From Azolla caroliniana (Eukaryota > Polypodiophyta): a stretch of 64,000 bases of DNA. The stretch is from positions 19,158,001 to 19,222,000 of the forward strand of contig JBHGNT010000010.1 in assembly GCA_043228905.1 (NCBI GenBank). The letters run 5' to 3'. A program made the position numbers and the translations under genes. Shown here piece after piece: positions 1 through 12,655 of the stretch (position 1 is the stretch's first letter; each line of letters opens with the position of its first letter). The notes beneath the pieces are model-generated. The model did no database searches. It was not told the origin of the DNA and was given only the letters and a program-made list of their open reading frames with translations.

Positions 1-3000
1 CTGTTACTATTTGCTACCTACCTGAGATCTTCATAGGAAGAGTGTTGATTCATGACACATGTTCCGCACCTGACGGATTTAATTCTCAAATAAGTCAATC
101 TCCAAAACATAATGATTTCTCGACAAAGCTCATTCTTTGCAAGACTCATGAGCATTGGGATTTAATGGTGCCTTCATTATTAAATCTCATCATATCATAT
201 AAGTTTAGCTTGATATCATGCATAATGGCAATGTCAATAAAATATTTTTAAAAATGCATCATTCAAGCAACCTCTGTCTCTTACGATCATTAAATTTCTT
301 TTAGTGAGATTGAGGGATCAATGCGTTGTTTGAGGATGACAAATGAGATAAAGACAATAAAGGGAAAGGAAAAGATATTCTAACCTTTTTTATGTGTGTC
401 TCTTTCTTTTGTCACGATAATCTTTGAGGGGTCACCCACCACATTCAAATAAAGCATAATACGGTAGGTCGCGTGACAAGAAAACGATGAGTAACAACTC
501 ATTATATCGTTTCTGATGTTTCTAGTTTTCTTTTTATGAGTACTAAAGTGAACTGCATTTTTCTTTCATTACACATATGAACTCAATTATGTATTTCAAA
601 GTAGATGGAACATTTTTTGTGATACTTCCTTGATTCGACCGAAGCATATGCTAAATAGAGAGAATTGTCCCATTGTCATGTTCAAAAGTCCATAATGTAA
701 CTTTACATGTTTTCTAACGTTTATATCATATATATGTGCATTAATACATGCATGTTAAGTTGCTATCATACACACATGCATGTTCAATTAATTCTCATTA
801 TTTTGTTTGTACAGTATAGAGTGATATTTGGTTGTGCTTTTAAGGAATATGGGGTAAGTTGTAACTATAAGAATATATATGCTCTATGAATCATGGTTTG
901 GCTCATAAACTCTTGGTGCTTATAAACCTTAATCTCCTTCTATGAACTAATTCTAGCAACAAATTCATTGAAGGGTTCACGAAAATGCACGTATGGTTTA
1001 TTGTGATATTGTAAACTCAAACATGCGTTGGTTTAGCTAATAAACCCCTTGGTGCTTATAGACCTTAATCTACGTATATGAACTAGTTCTAGTGAGAAAT
1101 CCCTAAAGGGCTGAAGAAAACACATGCATTTATTGGTCGTGAATCATATTGTCAACTTGAAAATGAGTTGTTAACACACACAAACAAACAAACAAATCTA
1201 TGTAAATAGCATATGAAACGACATCCGCAATATTTTGATTTGCGAAGAAAGTTATGGAATATTTTAAAACACATACATAGATTTATGTAATAGCATATGA
1301 AACAAACATCTGAAATATCTTGATTTGGGAAGAAAAGCTATGGAATATTTTGTGAACTTTCTTTAGCATTTTAGTTTGGTGCCTGTGTACCACTGGAGAA
1401 GAACCATATTCCAACCTTTTTGTGACAAATTGAGAATCAAGCTCAATCTTCTCCACAACACACCTATGTCTATAAACACATGTTATGTAAGCTCAATTAA
1501 GTGTGATAGTCAAACTATATACTTAGATTCAATATTGAATACATATTATTTAGAAAAGTACATTAGGAAGTGAAAGAGCATGAATTAACTCTAGAATATA
1601 TGTGTAAGTTCATAGATATTGTAAGAATTGGCATGCGAAGTAGATGGATACACCACTACTTGTAAGAGGCTATATAAAGTTTAAAGTTTTAAACCCCTCT
1701 TTCCTACTGTAAATTGTTGGACATAATGGAATAGCATTATTGCTAACATATTTATTGTTAGGCTCTACCCTAATTGTGTTTAATATATTGATATGTCATA
1801 ATGGTGTGTTAATGTCAATTTGACCATTATTTATTTTGGTTATTTTAATCCACGTCTCTTACTCTTTCCCTTGTTTATTATATTTATATTCTCACATTTT
1901 CTCTCAATGTATCTCACATATATTTATATTTTCACCTCTCACATACATATATCTACACACACTCACTAACTGCTTCCAATGCAAATTACTACTAATTACT
2001 CATATAACAAATTATGTAATCATTTACAATGAACAATCAAGTTCTTACGTAACTCCCATTTACGCTTATGGTTAAGCTCATTGTAAGAAATAATTTGTTC
2101 GGTTGTGCCAAACATTTGGTGAGTAAATCAACTTGGGTTACAATTCCAGATGATGAAATTTGCACACATTTGAAGGATAGTCCATGTTCATTATGGTGGT
2201 TTTACAACTTAGGATGGATTTTGCAATAATACTTTGACATGTAATCATAAAAGCACAACTATTCATTGCAATGCACATTCAATTTGAATTATTATTTTTG
2301 ACAATAGTGTCAAGCATAATGAAATGACGCCTAATTGATCAAATGATCATCGAAGATATTGGTGTATGAATGTCATTTGATTTGACTTTGTTTGGTGTTT
2401 GTGTGAACTTATGGTTATTCATGAATCACCTTGATGGTTTTACACTTATTCTTATGAATCATGCCATTGGTTTGGGGTGGATTGAAGGTTGCCCACCATG
2501 TTGAGGTTTCTCTCTCGCGAATGGCTTTAACCATATCCTATGGCATAAAGATAAATGAATGTTATAATCCCACTATGCCAGAATCGTTTTAGGAATATTA
2601 CGTTTCATTTTTTAAAGAATTGTACACATGTAGGATGAGTATGTCTTCCCCAAGAAAGATAATTTATACATGTAGGATTTATGACTTTATACTCTAGAAG
2701 GTTGGGTGTGCCTTGAAAACATGCGGAATTGGAGAAACAACTTGAAGATTGTCCGTCTAGACTTTAAGTACATAAGTATGTCGTCACAAAAGGAAATCTT
2801 AATAAAAATGGAATATGATACATAAAATAACCCATTGTTCTAACTTCTAACCATGTACCAAAGCCGAATGGAAATTCAAACTTCGTATAAGTTTTTTAAT
2901 TTTGGACACTTCCTTTGTCTTGTCAAGGGAGTGTTTTGAACAAGAGGAAAAAACTTGTCATAAAAATAAGAAATCAATCATAGTTGTATTATTATGTATA

Positions 3001-3077
3001 TATAAATAAATGACATAACATGTATCATTTAATGAGGAATGTATCGTATACCACGTTCCGATATTAAAAGCACCTAT
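1..3077. repeat. Copy A of a 3.08-kb near-identical direct duplication
   Basis: This stretch matches 12656-15732 base for base at a constant offset of 12655, with no indel that I could see. I noted only three substitutions (at 735, 1183 and 1548, counted in this copy). It begins at the window edge, so it may extend further left. It ends exactly where the run of N begins. It holds no credible gene: the short open frames repeat in both copies and are AT-rich noise. The match stopping at the gap suggests an uncollapsed haplotype or a misplaced contig end, but a real recent segmental duplication is possible. Confidence 0.95.
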
Positions 3078-3177
3078 NNNNNNNNNNNNNNNNNNNNNNN
3101 NNNNNNNNNNNNNNNNNNNNNNNNNNNNNNNNNNNNNNNNNNNNNNNNNNNNNNNNNNNNNNNNNNNNNNNNNNNNN
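3078..3177. other. Assembly gap of 100 N
   Basis: Exactly 100 N, the usual placeholder for a scaffold gap of unknown size. The left contig ends inside duplicated sequence. The right contig starts with unique sequence upstream of the reticulon gene, so part of that gene's promoter or 5' exon may lie in the gap. Confidence 0.98.
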
Positions 3178-3854
3178 ATTCTTAGTTTGATGAGGGACAT
3201 ATATATATACATATATAAGTTTATTTATAAATGATGAAATGAGCCAGTTATATTTCTAGTTAGAGCCACGCATGATTATATCATAAATGTACGTATGTCT
3301 GTTTGCACACAAATTCACACACCCATATGAAAAAGAGAACTATAGAGAGGAAAATGATATCTTTGGACATGTTATGTTTCTTTTGGGACATTATATGGTT
3401 ATTTCATCTAATGTAAATTAATATAGACTCAGGAAAACCTGAAATAAAAAGCAAAGCCATGATGTCTGCTTATCTTCAACTTTTTTTTCAGTTGTGCCTT
3501 TTGATTTGAGTTGAACTTTGATAATGTTCACCGCATGTTTTTATTATGATAATTTTTATAACTCCTGATTTATTATATGCTTGTTTTATACAAATGACTA
3601 TATTATTTTGTGATGCTTATATTTGACTACGTTTTCTGACCTGTTTTGCTGACTCAAGCTTCTGGATGCTCATTTCTTATGGGTTTTAATATGTTTTGAG
3701 TTTGATTAGCATATGTTAACATGTGTCTTTTGGTGCATTCAATTATACTGATACTCTTTTCAGCTGTTTAAAATTTGGTTTGCATATGTATATAACATCA
3801 TTTTTTTTTACTTGCAGGTAGTTTCAAAGTTGAAGTTATTTTCTCGTGGTAATC
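3178..3854 (+). promoter_or_regulatory. Upstream region and 5' UTR of the reticulon gene
   Basis: AT-rich sequence without coding potential. A pyrimidine-rich tract followed by CAG at 3814-3816 looks like a 3' splice site. The 38 bases before the ATG (3817-3854) would then be the second part of a spliced 5' UTR. The first noncoding exon was not identified and may lie in this stretch or in the gap. Confidence 0.4.
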
Positions 3855-5564
3855 ATGTCAGAAACATCGACTGTAGAGTCTGCCATAGCTGATAAAGTCC
3901 ATGACCTCCCTGCTTCGACACCTTCTGAGGCTGAAGAAGAGCATCCGAAACACAATGTCAAGAAACGCCTCTTCAATAGGGAGCGAAGCTTGCATGACAT
4001 ATTTGGTGGTGGAAAGGGTAAATGTCTTATAATATTGGTCTTTTCTGTTCTGATTTATTTTCAGCAACGGTTGAAGTTATTTGAGGTTTCATTTCACTTT
4101 TCCATAATGTAGAGGAGTGCAGCTGCATTGAGCTGCAAGAAATTTAAAAATCCATTTACATTATTTTGTTTATTTCAGCTGCTGATGCGTTACTATGGAG
4201 GAATAAGATAATATCTGGCGGAATATTGGGTGTTGCGACGATTTTATACTTTGTTCTTGAGCACTCGGGCTACACTCTTTTATCAATTGTCTCGAATCTA
4301 CTCCTTGTTACCTTTGCAGTCCTCTTCCTCTGGTCGAATGCAGCTGTCTTCTTAAAAAGGTAGTTTTTAATTTCTGGAAGTCTCTGTAGGATTTATTACA
4401 ATTTAAATGAATTTAACATAACATAATATTATGTAAACAAATGTCACAAAACTTAACCTAAGATTACGTAAACAAATGTAACATACCATTTTATTATTAT
4501 GTAAATGAATGTAACGTAACATAATATTGTGTAAACGAATGTAACATAAACTAACATAAGATTATATAAAAGAATTATGTAAATTAATACAACATAATAT
4601 TTTAATATTATGCAGATGAATATGACATAATATATTACAATGTAGATCAATACATTACAATCATATGTGACGAGTTTTGATTTGTTTTTGAAGAGATGAT
4701 GCTTCTTTATAGATTGATAGATCAAAATTTAAAATGGCAGGTCTCCTCCACCTTTGCCTGATCTCCGCATTTCTGAAGAAGTAGCAAATTCTGTGGCCTC
4801 AACTCTGAGTGTAGAGATCAACAAGATTTTGGCTGCTGCCCATGAAATTGCTCTAGGAAAGGATTTCAAGCAGTTCATTAAGGTTGTTTTGCAAACTTTG
4901 AATGTTTGTGGAAATATTCTTTACTAATCGTTTTTGTTTCCTTTTCATGAAAATGGAGGCTTCAATGCAAACATTGTGAAAAGATCGCATAGATTGATGG
5001 GAATTTCAGTAGAGAATTTATATACATTTAGTTTCTCGTGCAAACATTTTGAACTGGCGAAAGAAGAATTTGAACTAGTGTTTCCTATTGCACATGATTT
5101 AAGCTCCAGTTTAATTGGGGTCTTGTGAATTGAATTGAGGGGTGAGGTTTAGGGTCTATTGTGTATGAAGTTTAATCTTGGGTACTTGCTTTTGCAGGTC
5201 ATGGCAGTTTTATGGGGTCTTTCCATAGTTGGAGGCTGGTTTCATTTTCTAACGATTGTTTATCTTGGTAATGTGATGTGCCTTCAACCCACGTTGTGTA
5301 GAACTAACAGTTGGATATTTTTCCTAGGGTTATGATTGAGGTAGTAATCAAGGATTGGTGATAATAATCATGTTTCTTGTTTAATATGGTGCAGTTCTAG
5401 TTGTTGCTCACACTATCCCGATTGTGTATGAGACATATGAAGATCAAATCGAGATATATGCTAGGCGTGGCTATGAAGAAGTTCAAAAGCAGTACAAGAA
5501 AGCAGATGATGCCTTGCTTAGCAATATCTTTAAGAAATTCCCAAAGCTGAAGAAGACAGAGTAA
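3855..5564 (+). CDS. Reticulon-like protein B (RTNLB), 5 exons, 241 aa
   Basis: Exons 3855-4017, 4179-4359, 4741-4882, 5198-5267 and 5395-5564 join in frame with GT-AG borders to give 241 residues. The N-terminal ~50 residues are acidic and serine-rich. The reticulon homology domain follows, starting with the ADALLWRNK motif typical of plant RTNLBs and carrying two long hydrophobic hairpins (about residues 60-108 and 160-200). The C-terminus is KKTE, a dilysine-type ER retrieval signal. The family wedges into the ER membrane and shapes tubules and plasmodesmal desmotubules. An upstream GTG could extend the frame by three residues, but the ATG of MSETST is the normal start. The length is usual for the family. 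The paralogue number cannot be assigned. Confidence 0.93.
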
Positions 5565-6917
5565 AAAAGCTGTGAAGCGGTCCTCGTTTTCTTGTCAATG
5601 GATTGGATGTCATTATCAGAAAGTATTGTCCATTGCGGTACAAGATTCACATAGGAACTTAATGGTGTTTTTCTAGATAATGCAAAGATGCACATACGAG
5701 TGCATTCCTGAATGAATGCCTTTGGCATATTTTTATTTTAAGCACTTGGGACATAGGCCTTTATTTATTATCGTCGACAGGGGCTGAAGTACTAGTAAAT
5801 GGAAAGTTAAAAGTTCCTTCGTTTTTCCCAGTAGTTGAGGAGCTAAAAGTACTACTTGGAGTGACAATTTTTTGAACTGTTAGTTGTTCACCATATTAGT
5901 TCTCTTGTTGGTTGACATCTTGGCATTGGCTTCTTATAATGTTCTGTATTTTGTTTGCTGATGAGGTGTGGCCATTGCATTTTCTTATGAGGTCTTATTG
6001 TCGGTGAATTGTAGTTTACTGTTATTTTGACATTGGCACTACTTTGCAAGTATTTATAAGATATTGCTTGATGTTGTGCTATTAATTAGGTTTCACCAGA
6101 GTGAACTTGAATATGGTGACTGATAATTGTGATTATTGCTTGTGAAGAAGTCATGTACTCTGTCTATTGATTTGATATTGTAATTTTTTAATGCTGGGAA
6201 CTAGTTGAATTAACAGTAGCCTGATGGTGAATGAATCAAAGCCTTATGTCCCTTCCATTTGGTTTGGAATTCTGTGGCATGTGTAGATGCTTGGTATTGC
6301 ATATTTAGATGAAGACTGCAATGAAGTTGGGAGTTAGACTTGAGTTTCCTACATTCATAGCAGTGTAGATGTTTAGGACTACAACAAGCCTATGTGCAAA
6401 TGGTATTCACGTTTGCTACTTCATGATTTTTTCCAGTGCTTGTGTAAAGGTTAGTTATACAATGTATTTGCCTTTTGCCTAGGAGACGGGCAGAAACCTC
6501 GAAATTAGATTATTTTGCACCTGAAGAAGATTTGGATTGCAACGAGGGCATTTATCATTTCATGCAGAACACTTGGATCATGACAGATCTAAGGTAGGCA
6601 TGATCCTTCAGGTTATTAACACAGGAAGAACCACATAATGCAATCTAATAAGAAACAGTATTTTACTTGATTCCCTAAAATAATTTGATAGACATGCCAC
6701 ACTCGATTTGAACGTGAAAAATGTGGTGGTTTTGTAGGTATCAAAAGTAGCTATCTATTCATTTCATCTGGACGCATTTGAGTACAAATTCCATGCACTC
6801 AAAGTTCCATCTCAATTTTTTCTACAACCAACATCAATGGTGGGGTCGCCAACCAGGCCTCAGCTAATGTGTGAGGCAGTGATTGCTGGGATAGTTGTAC
6901 CATCTAGAGAAAGACAC
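5565..6917. other. Intergenic; 3' flanks of two converging genes
   Basis: The reticulon gene and the VOC gene converge here. The first part is T-rich and presumably the reticulon 3' UTR. I see no open frame with recognisable similarity and no clear repeat. Confidence 0.5.
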
Positions 6918-9136
6918 CTACACTGGTTCATAAAGCCCCAACATATGACCATCCAAGCATCGAACCGCAGCTACCTGCATAAACCAAATATTCATGAGAA
7001 AGGAACACTCATTTACTAAACTCATAACACGATAAATGGTGGATAGTTCTAGCTAGATCCTATTTACAAAATTTCTCCCACTTTTTCTATTGATGACAAC
7101 TTGAATTCCAATTCTATGTCAATTAATCATGGGTCGGGCCAAGTATTTACCTCTTGACAATATTTATTACAGCCTTAGTCACGGATCAAAATATGAGTTA
7201 TATCTAGGATCACTAAATTCTTTCAAAACCACAATATTGTTGCAAATGCGTTTGATTTGCAAAATAAACCAACCTTTGGTTTCTACTGTATGGTGGGTGT
7301 TACATTATCACCCAATGGTCAAAAGAATTGAGAAACCTTTTCTATATTCAAGCTTTTTATCAGTCCCTCGCCTATATTTAGGCTATTAGTTTGAGTGACG
7401 TTCACATGACAAAGGTGCCTCAACTAGGCTGACAAAACTATCATTGCCATCTACCATAAATAAAGCTGGGAATGAAAGAGAACTCTAGAAGGATGATAGG
7501 AGGGTGGAGAGCATATCATAGGAGAACAGAGAATATGTGCCAGATGACACAACCTTAGGAGAGGCAACTTATGATGATAAGCCCATGATTAGTTGTTTTG
7601 AGATATGATAGCAACATATTATTAGGTTATATCACAATATCAATGAAGAAGTGCCCGCAACGTACAAAGATGTAGGTAATCTCTTATGGTGATCTCTTAC
7701 GAAAAAATGTTGTCAATCAAACGTACATTGTATGCCAAGAATGAGGTTAAACATCAAAATCCAAATATCTAATCAGCAAAACTATTATCATTTTTTACAT
7801 TTGTCATTGTCATAGAACACATGCGTGCGTGCGTGTGTGTGTAAAAGATGATACCTACAAAGATTAAAAAATGTGGTAAACATATACCTTCCCATGAATT
7901 TCATGCTTGATTGGACCATCAAGTTCAGCACCCATGCTCAAAAGTTTTGTAATTGTGCCATCTAGATCTGTGACATCAAACGAGAGGTAGGAGGAATAAC
8001 TCTTTACCTGCTCAAAATCACTGTAGCCAAGTGTAAATATGGAAACTTTTCCAATATAAAATAAGGGATTTTGATTATTACACATGAACAAAAACTAGGA
8101 TGATGAGTTTAGTTGAACCATTTTTTGCATTTACAATCCATACATTTCAAATGACAATTTAAATAGATGAATAGGCAATTCTATCGGTCAAGTTTTCCTC
8201 CGCTTGTAACAGCGATGAAAATATCATCCAACAAACAACAGCATACAAATACCTCCATGCACAATTATAGAACAATGGACATTGCAGAAAGAATCCGGAT
8301 AGGCACAATCTGTAACGAATTTTACATATAATTGGCATTAAATAAATAGACACAATCTCTGATGTTTCTTAGATTGGATTCCTGCTGCCCTTGTAATAAT
8401 GATACTTCTTTCGTTAAACTTATGAAAAGTCATGTACAATAAAAGAAACTCTGAATAACGCTATCTCTTTCTCCAAATTCATCTAATAAATAGCACCGTA
8501 AATACTTCACAACCGTTGTAGTGCAGTGAAGTATATGAATGTACATTTAATTACAAATATGTAGTCTTTATTCTTAGTTTTAGATATGTTTTGTTGATTG
8601 CAATTCTGAGTGGCGATGTACAGCCTTCGACTTCCAATTACCATATTATAAATGGAAAATCATAAACTTAATTCTAATTTTGAAATTCTGGCAAGTTTTA
8701 TACAACTAAAATAAGGGGTTCAGTCCTACAGGGTTAAAGGTCCTTATTAGGGTTTTAAGGTTTTTGCCTAGGTCTTTAGGGGCTTTGAGTTTTAGGGTTT
8801 AGGCTTGGGGGTTTTCAGGGGTTTTTTAGGGTTTCCGTTTTTAGGGGTATTTTAGGGTTTCTAAAAGTTTATTTGAATTTTGCTTCGATCATAAATATAT
8901 GATGTATAAATGAAGAAAGCATTGTATAAAAATAGAGAACGAGTGGAAGCAAGGATGATGATGAGATCGCGAGAGTACCTGGGTGCTTGCATGAGGCCCA
9001 GCTTAAAGGGTCCAGATTGAAGCTCCGCCCATCTGTTGGTGCAGACAGTGAGTGTGAGGCCAAGGCCCTGCGAGAAAAACTTGGCGGCAAGGGGCACGTC
9101 CTTGTGAAGCATCACCACATACCTGAGCAACGCCAT
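6918..9136 (-). CDS. VOC / glyoxalase-I-like family protein, 3 exons, 115 aa
   Basis: On the minus strand, exons 9136-8979, 8020-7888 and 6974-6918 join in frame into a single-domain protein of 115 residues. It starts MALLRYVVMLHKDVPLAAKF and continues with WAELQSGPFKLGLMQ. It ends with GHMLGLYEPV, the usual last strand of this fold. It resembles the small plant proteins annotated as lactoylglutathione lyase/glyoxalase I family (about 118 aa in Arabidopsis). One VOC domain is half of a classical glyoxalase I site, so it probably dimerises. The substrate is unknown and methylglyoxal detoxification should not be assumed. No transit peptide is visible, so it is probably cytosolic. Intron 1 is 958 bp and holds telomere-like DNA; intron 2 is 913 bp. 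Confidence 0.9.
8722..8866. repeat. Degenerate interstitial telomere-like repeat
   Basis: About 140 bases on the plus strand are built from variants of the plant telomere unit TTTAGGG, such as TTTAGGGTTT, TTTAGGGGC and TTTTAGGGTTTC. The array is imperfect. It lies inside intron 1 of the VOC gene, whose RNA would carry the complementary CCCTAAA-like strand. Similar motifs also act as telo-box elements near plant gene starts. Confidence 0.6.
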
Positions 9137-9243
9137 GACAGTATGTAGCAGTATGTATGTGTATGCAAATCAATCAAATGGCGATGGAATCATTCTACAC
9201 CTGAGTCATGTGCTAAGAAATTCGATAAGAACAGAGAACAGCG

Positions 9244-9275
9244 AACAGAGAGGCGGCTTCTTCTTCTTCTTCTTC
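9244..9275. repeat. TTC trinucleotide repeat
   Basis: A short run of TTC units lies in the ~215-bp space between the VOC start codon and the tRNA gene, in the likely promoter or 5' UTR of the VOC gene (GAA on its sense strand). Confidence 0.85.
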
Positions 9276-9352
9276 TTTTCCGGTGAGGCTTTCCTTTTTT
9301 GGTATGTCTATTCCCAAATCAATACAAAAGTGAACGAAGGTTTTTACATAAA

Positions 9353-9425
9353 GGGGATGTAGCTCAGATGGTAGAGCGCTCGCTTAGCATGCGAGAGGTA
9401 CGGGGATCGATACCCCGCATCTCCA
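9353..9425 (+). tRNA. tRNA-Ala (AGC)
   Basis: A 73-base cloverleaf. The acceptor stem is GGGGATG/CATCTCC with one G-T pair. The D arm is GCTC/GAGC and the anticodon stem CTCGC/GCGAG encloses loop TTAGCAT, with anticodon AGC at 9386-9388. The T stem is CGGGG/CCCCG. The T loop ATCGATA lacks the usual leading T, but this is normal for plant tRNA-Ala. There is no intron and CCA is not encoded. A run of five T at 9432-9436 is a good Pol III terminator. It is divergent from the VOC gene. Confidence 0.97.
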
Positions 9426-10800
9426 TATTTCTTTTTATCATGGCTTCCCTTTTTGCTCTTTCTTTCTACCCTCCTCCTTCTTTGCTTTTTTGCTTACAAG
9501 AAAAAACAAAACCTAAGAGGTAGCCAGCCAACTTCACCTTTTTATCAAGCAAGAGAACCCACTAATAAACCACTTAGGAGCATTTAGAAAGATAATGAGA
9601 AACATTCTCTTAGACTTCTCCATAGTATGCCTTGGTGTTATATATATATTATATAATAATATATGTACTATGGATTAAATATTATATGTAAAGGATGGAT
9701 ATTTATCTATCTATCTATCTATCTATATATATATATGGCTTTTCTAATTGTTTCATTTTTTTTTTCCTTGAGTATATTACATAATATGGGTTACATTGCG
9801 CACCTACGTTTATAAAATCATAATGTTTTAAATTCATAACTACATGGCTTATAATGGCTTGACTTATATGTCATGGCCCATGGCTGTTCTAAATCCACCA
9901 CATTTTTAACAATGCTCATATACACCCTAGTATGTGCATGCAATGTCTGCCCCATAATAGATGCATTCTTTTCTCGTGGGGAAAATTAGTTCAACAAAAT
10001 GTATCAGAAAGGCCCGACATCATTGTGTACGATCATCATTGTGGCAATGACAAAAGACCAATGCATTGTGGATTTATGGTAGGGGGATGATCTTGCACAT
10101 TCTGGCTCGTTTGGTTAAGGATTACTCCTTGTGTAGTAGAAAAATGTTTTGTGCTCATGTTGGCTTTGTGATAAAACTTTGCATAGAAATTCTTAGGGTA
10201 GTGGGACCCTATCAATCTTTCAAGTCCAATTACTTCCTTGTGTGAACTTGTGATAACTTGCAAGAAAGCTTCGGCAATTCACTCCTTAATGTGTTAGCAC
10301 TCATATACACTAACCCGATATATACAATAACTCTTAAACGATAAACACTGGTATTGAAATTATTGTTTACATGCACAATAAGTATTTGCTTCTAGTAAAT
10401 TTCATATATTTTCAAATGAGTGAAAACAAAAACATTACAACAAACAAAGTTGTAGTTTATCATTGACTCAAACAATCACCAAGACCTAAGATAATTCAGG
10501 TTACGATCATCAAAGCAAATGGAGAGACTGTGAAGGTCCACACCATTTCAACATTGACACTAGGGGGTATTAGTGAAGGGGCCACATTGATATTCTAAAT
10601 GGAATACAAAATCAGGTATTGATATTTTCAGTGGGAGTGCACCATGAGACTAGTTCCAACTAGTTTATAATTTATTCTCAAGGTGTGTTGAATTCCAATC
10701 AAAATACTTATTGTTATTTGTTACCATAAAACATATGCTCCATTGGTATTAATAAAAAGCCCGAAGGCAGTATACAAATAGTACATAATATTGTTTAATC
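9426..10800. other. Intergenic, low complexity in part
   Basis: No gene is recognised. A (TATC)n tract followed by (TA)n lies at about 9703-9736. The rest is AT-rich unique sequence. Confidence 0.5.
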
Positions 10801-10812
10801 TCCACCAGTATA

Positions 10813-12250
10813 TCTGAACTTATTCTAGCATTTGTAAAAACTATTGGGAAAAAAAACAGCCATAAAACACAGCATTGATTCCAGTGATCTGCTGCAGAAA
10901 ACAAAATTTCGGGCTCTTAGAACAGAACTCCATAGAAAACTTATATTTCGCATGATATTCCATGTCCTCCGTCTTTCCAATCATATGTGTCAGGTGTGGA
11001 GCTATAAGAAGATTCACCATCCCAACAGAAACAGTTGCAAACAGATCTGAACTGATTCCAGCATTTGTAAAAACTGTTGGGGAGAAAAAAACAAACCATG
11101 AAAATGAAATGTACTATACTAATCTCCACCTCTCACCCCATTTGCTTCGATCCCCACAACTTATTCACTCTCCCTTCATGATGTGCTTCGGCCCCCTCAC
11201 CATCATCACTCCTAAAAACAACCAAATTGCTTCATTCAATCCACCTCCACCATCTCGCCGAATGCCACCAATGTCCTGTGGAATTAACAACAAAATAAGT
11301 AAAAAAATTCCTCATCCCCTCATGAGCTGCTTCGATCCCCCCCACCATCATCACTCCTAAAACAGACACATTGCTTCCTTTAGTCCACATCCACCATCTC
11401 ATGAGGTACCACCAATGTCCTGTGCAATGAATCAACAAAAATGAGAAATTGTTCCTCATCCCCTCATGATTTGCTTTGTTCCCCTGCACCATCGTCACTC
11501 CTAAAAGTAGAGAAATTGCTTCAATCAAACCACATCCACCATCTCGCCGAATACCACCTCTGACCTATACAAATAACAACAAAAACAAGTGAATAATGGT
11601 TCCTCATCCCCTCATGATTTGCTTCTGTCCCCCCCACCATCATCACTCCTAAAAACAAACAAATTGCTTCAATCAATCCACATCCACCATCTCGCCGAGT
11701 ACCGCCAATATCCTGTGCAATTAACAACAAAATAAGTGAACAATGATTCCTCTCCCCTTTTGATCTGCTTCAGCCCTCGCACCAACACCACTCATCCTCA
11801 CACCATGACAAAGTTGCTTCAAATCCCACTGCCATCATCCTGCAACCTATGAGAACCATAATATTTGTCTTAAGTCAACCCATATCTGGGGTATCTTGCT
11901 TCCCCTATTCCATCTCACCGATTAACGCGGCCCTGTAATCACAACAAAAAATGAGGGAAAACCATTCCTCACCTTCTCATAATAATCTGCTTCAGCCCCC
12001 ACTCCAACATCACTCATCCTAACCACAAAAAACAGAAAAATGGCTTCGTCGTGTCCCCATCTACCATCTCGTTATCTCCGATTCGACAATCCTGTTACAC
12101 TAACAACCAACAAACGAGTAGAAAACAAACAGAAATCCTCACCTTCTCCTAGTAATCTTCGACAACCCCCACCAACATTAGTCATCCTAATCACAAAACA
12201 ACTTAAACCTATTTCAACCTGTCCACATCCACCATGTCAATGTCTCTGAT
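10813..12250. repeat. Degenerate ~146-bp minisatellite array (copy 1)
   Basis: The block CCACCATCTCGCCGA recurs at about 11247, 11391, 11536 and 11684, then in weaker form near 11908, 12061 and 12228, giving spacings of 144, 145 and 148 and then longer. Each unit also carries CCTCATCCCCTCATGA, ATCATCACTCCTAAAA and AATTGCTTCAATCAA blocks. The left flank has two copies of a different ~30-bp motif (10813 and 11045). Open frames on the minus strand (about 98 and 69 aa) are the same repeat read through, not genes. A diverged relative in opposite orientation lies at 45.9-46.5 kb. Confidence 0.9.
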
Positions 12251-12304
12251 TATCACACGAAATCTGCCTCATACCACTAAAATCTTCTTATACTTATTGT
12301 TATT

Positions 12305-12655
12305 TGTTAAGATTAAGTCATCCGAGAAAAATTCAATTTTAGCATTATTACGGGATTAGATCTGTCGAATATGGGAAATAATGGACGTATTAACATTGTC
12401 CTATTGGACATATTAGGTCTTAGGCTATTTATGTAAATAGTGGAAAGGGCAGTTGCCCTAAGTCAATTGGTATTTAAACTGACTCTTGTAACCTAGTTTA
12501 GCGGGGCGTGGTTGTTGTTCATTTTGTATGTATATTGTGTTGTTGTAACCCTGAGAACAATATAGTTAGATTGTCTTGTGCCTACTTTGGTGTTTGTCTT
12601 CTCCTTGACTTCTCCTTGATCTTGTCTCTAATTAAGTTGCTTTTACTCTTAAAAT
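12305..12655 (+). mobile_element. LTR-like segment next to duplication copy B
   Basis: The segment starts with TG. It contains a TATTTAAA box (about 12470), then CTTGTAACCTAG, GAGAACAATATAG and a pyrimidine-rich end, which is the U3-R-U5 look of a Ty1/copia-type LTR. No partner LTR, primer-binding site, polypurine tract or coding domain was found in the window and the 3' boundary is unclear. It may be a solo LTR or LTR fragment, or a chance resemblance. Confidence 0.3.

Noticed and set aside
2101-2960. Weak resemblance of translated pieces in the 3-kb duplication to retrotransposon or other coding sequence
   Set aside because: Too many stops and no ordered motif; I could not name a family with any confidence.
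1-3077. Possible long LTRs of a retrotransposon formed by the two 3-kb copies
   Set aside because: The ends are not TG...CA, no target duplication or primer-binding site was seen, and the DNA between the copies holds ordinary host genes.
11232-11730. Minus-strand open frames of 98 and 69 aa with internal similarity
   Set aside because: They are read-throughs of the 146-bp minisatellite. Similarity comes from the DNA repeat, and there is no start context or known domain.
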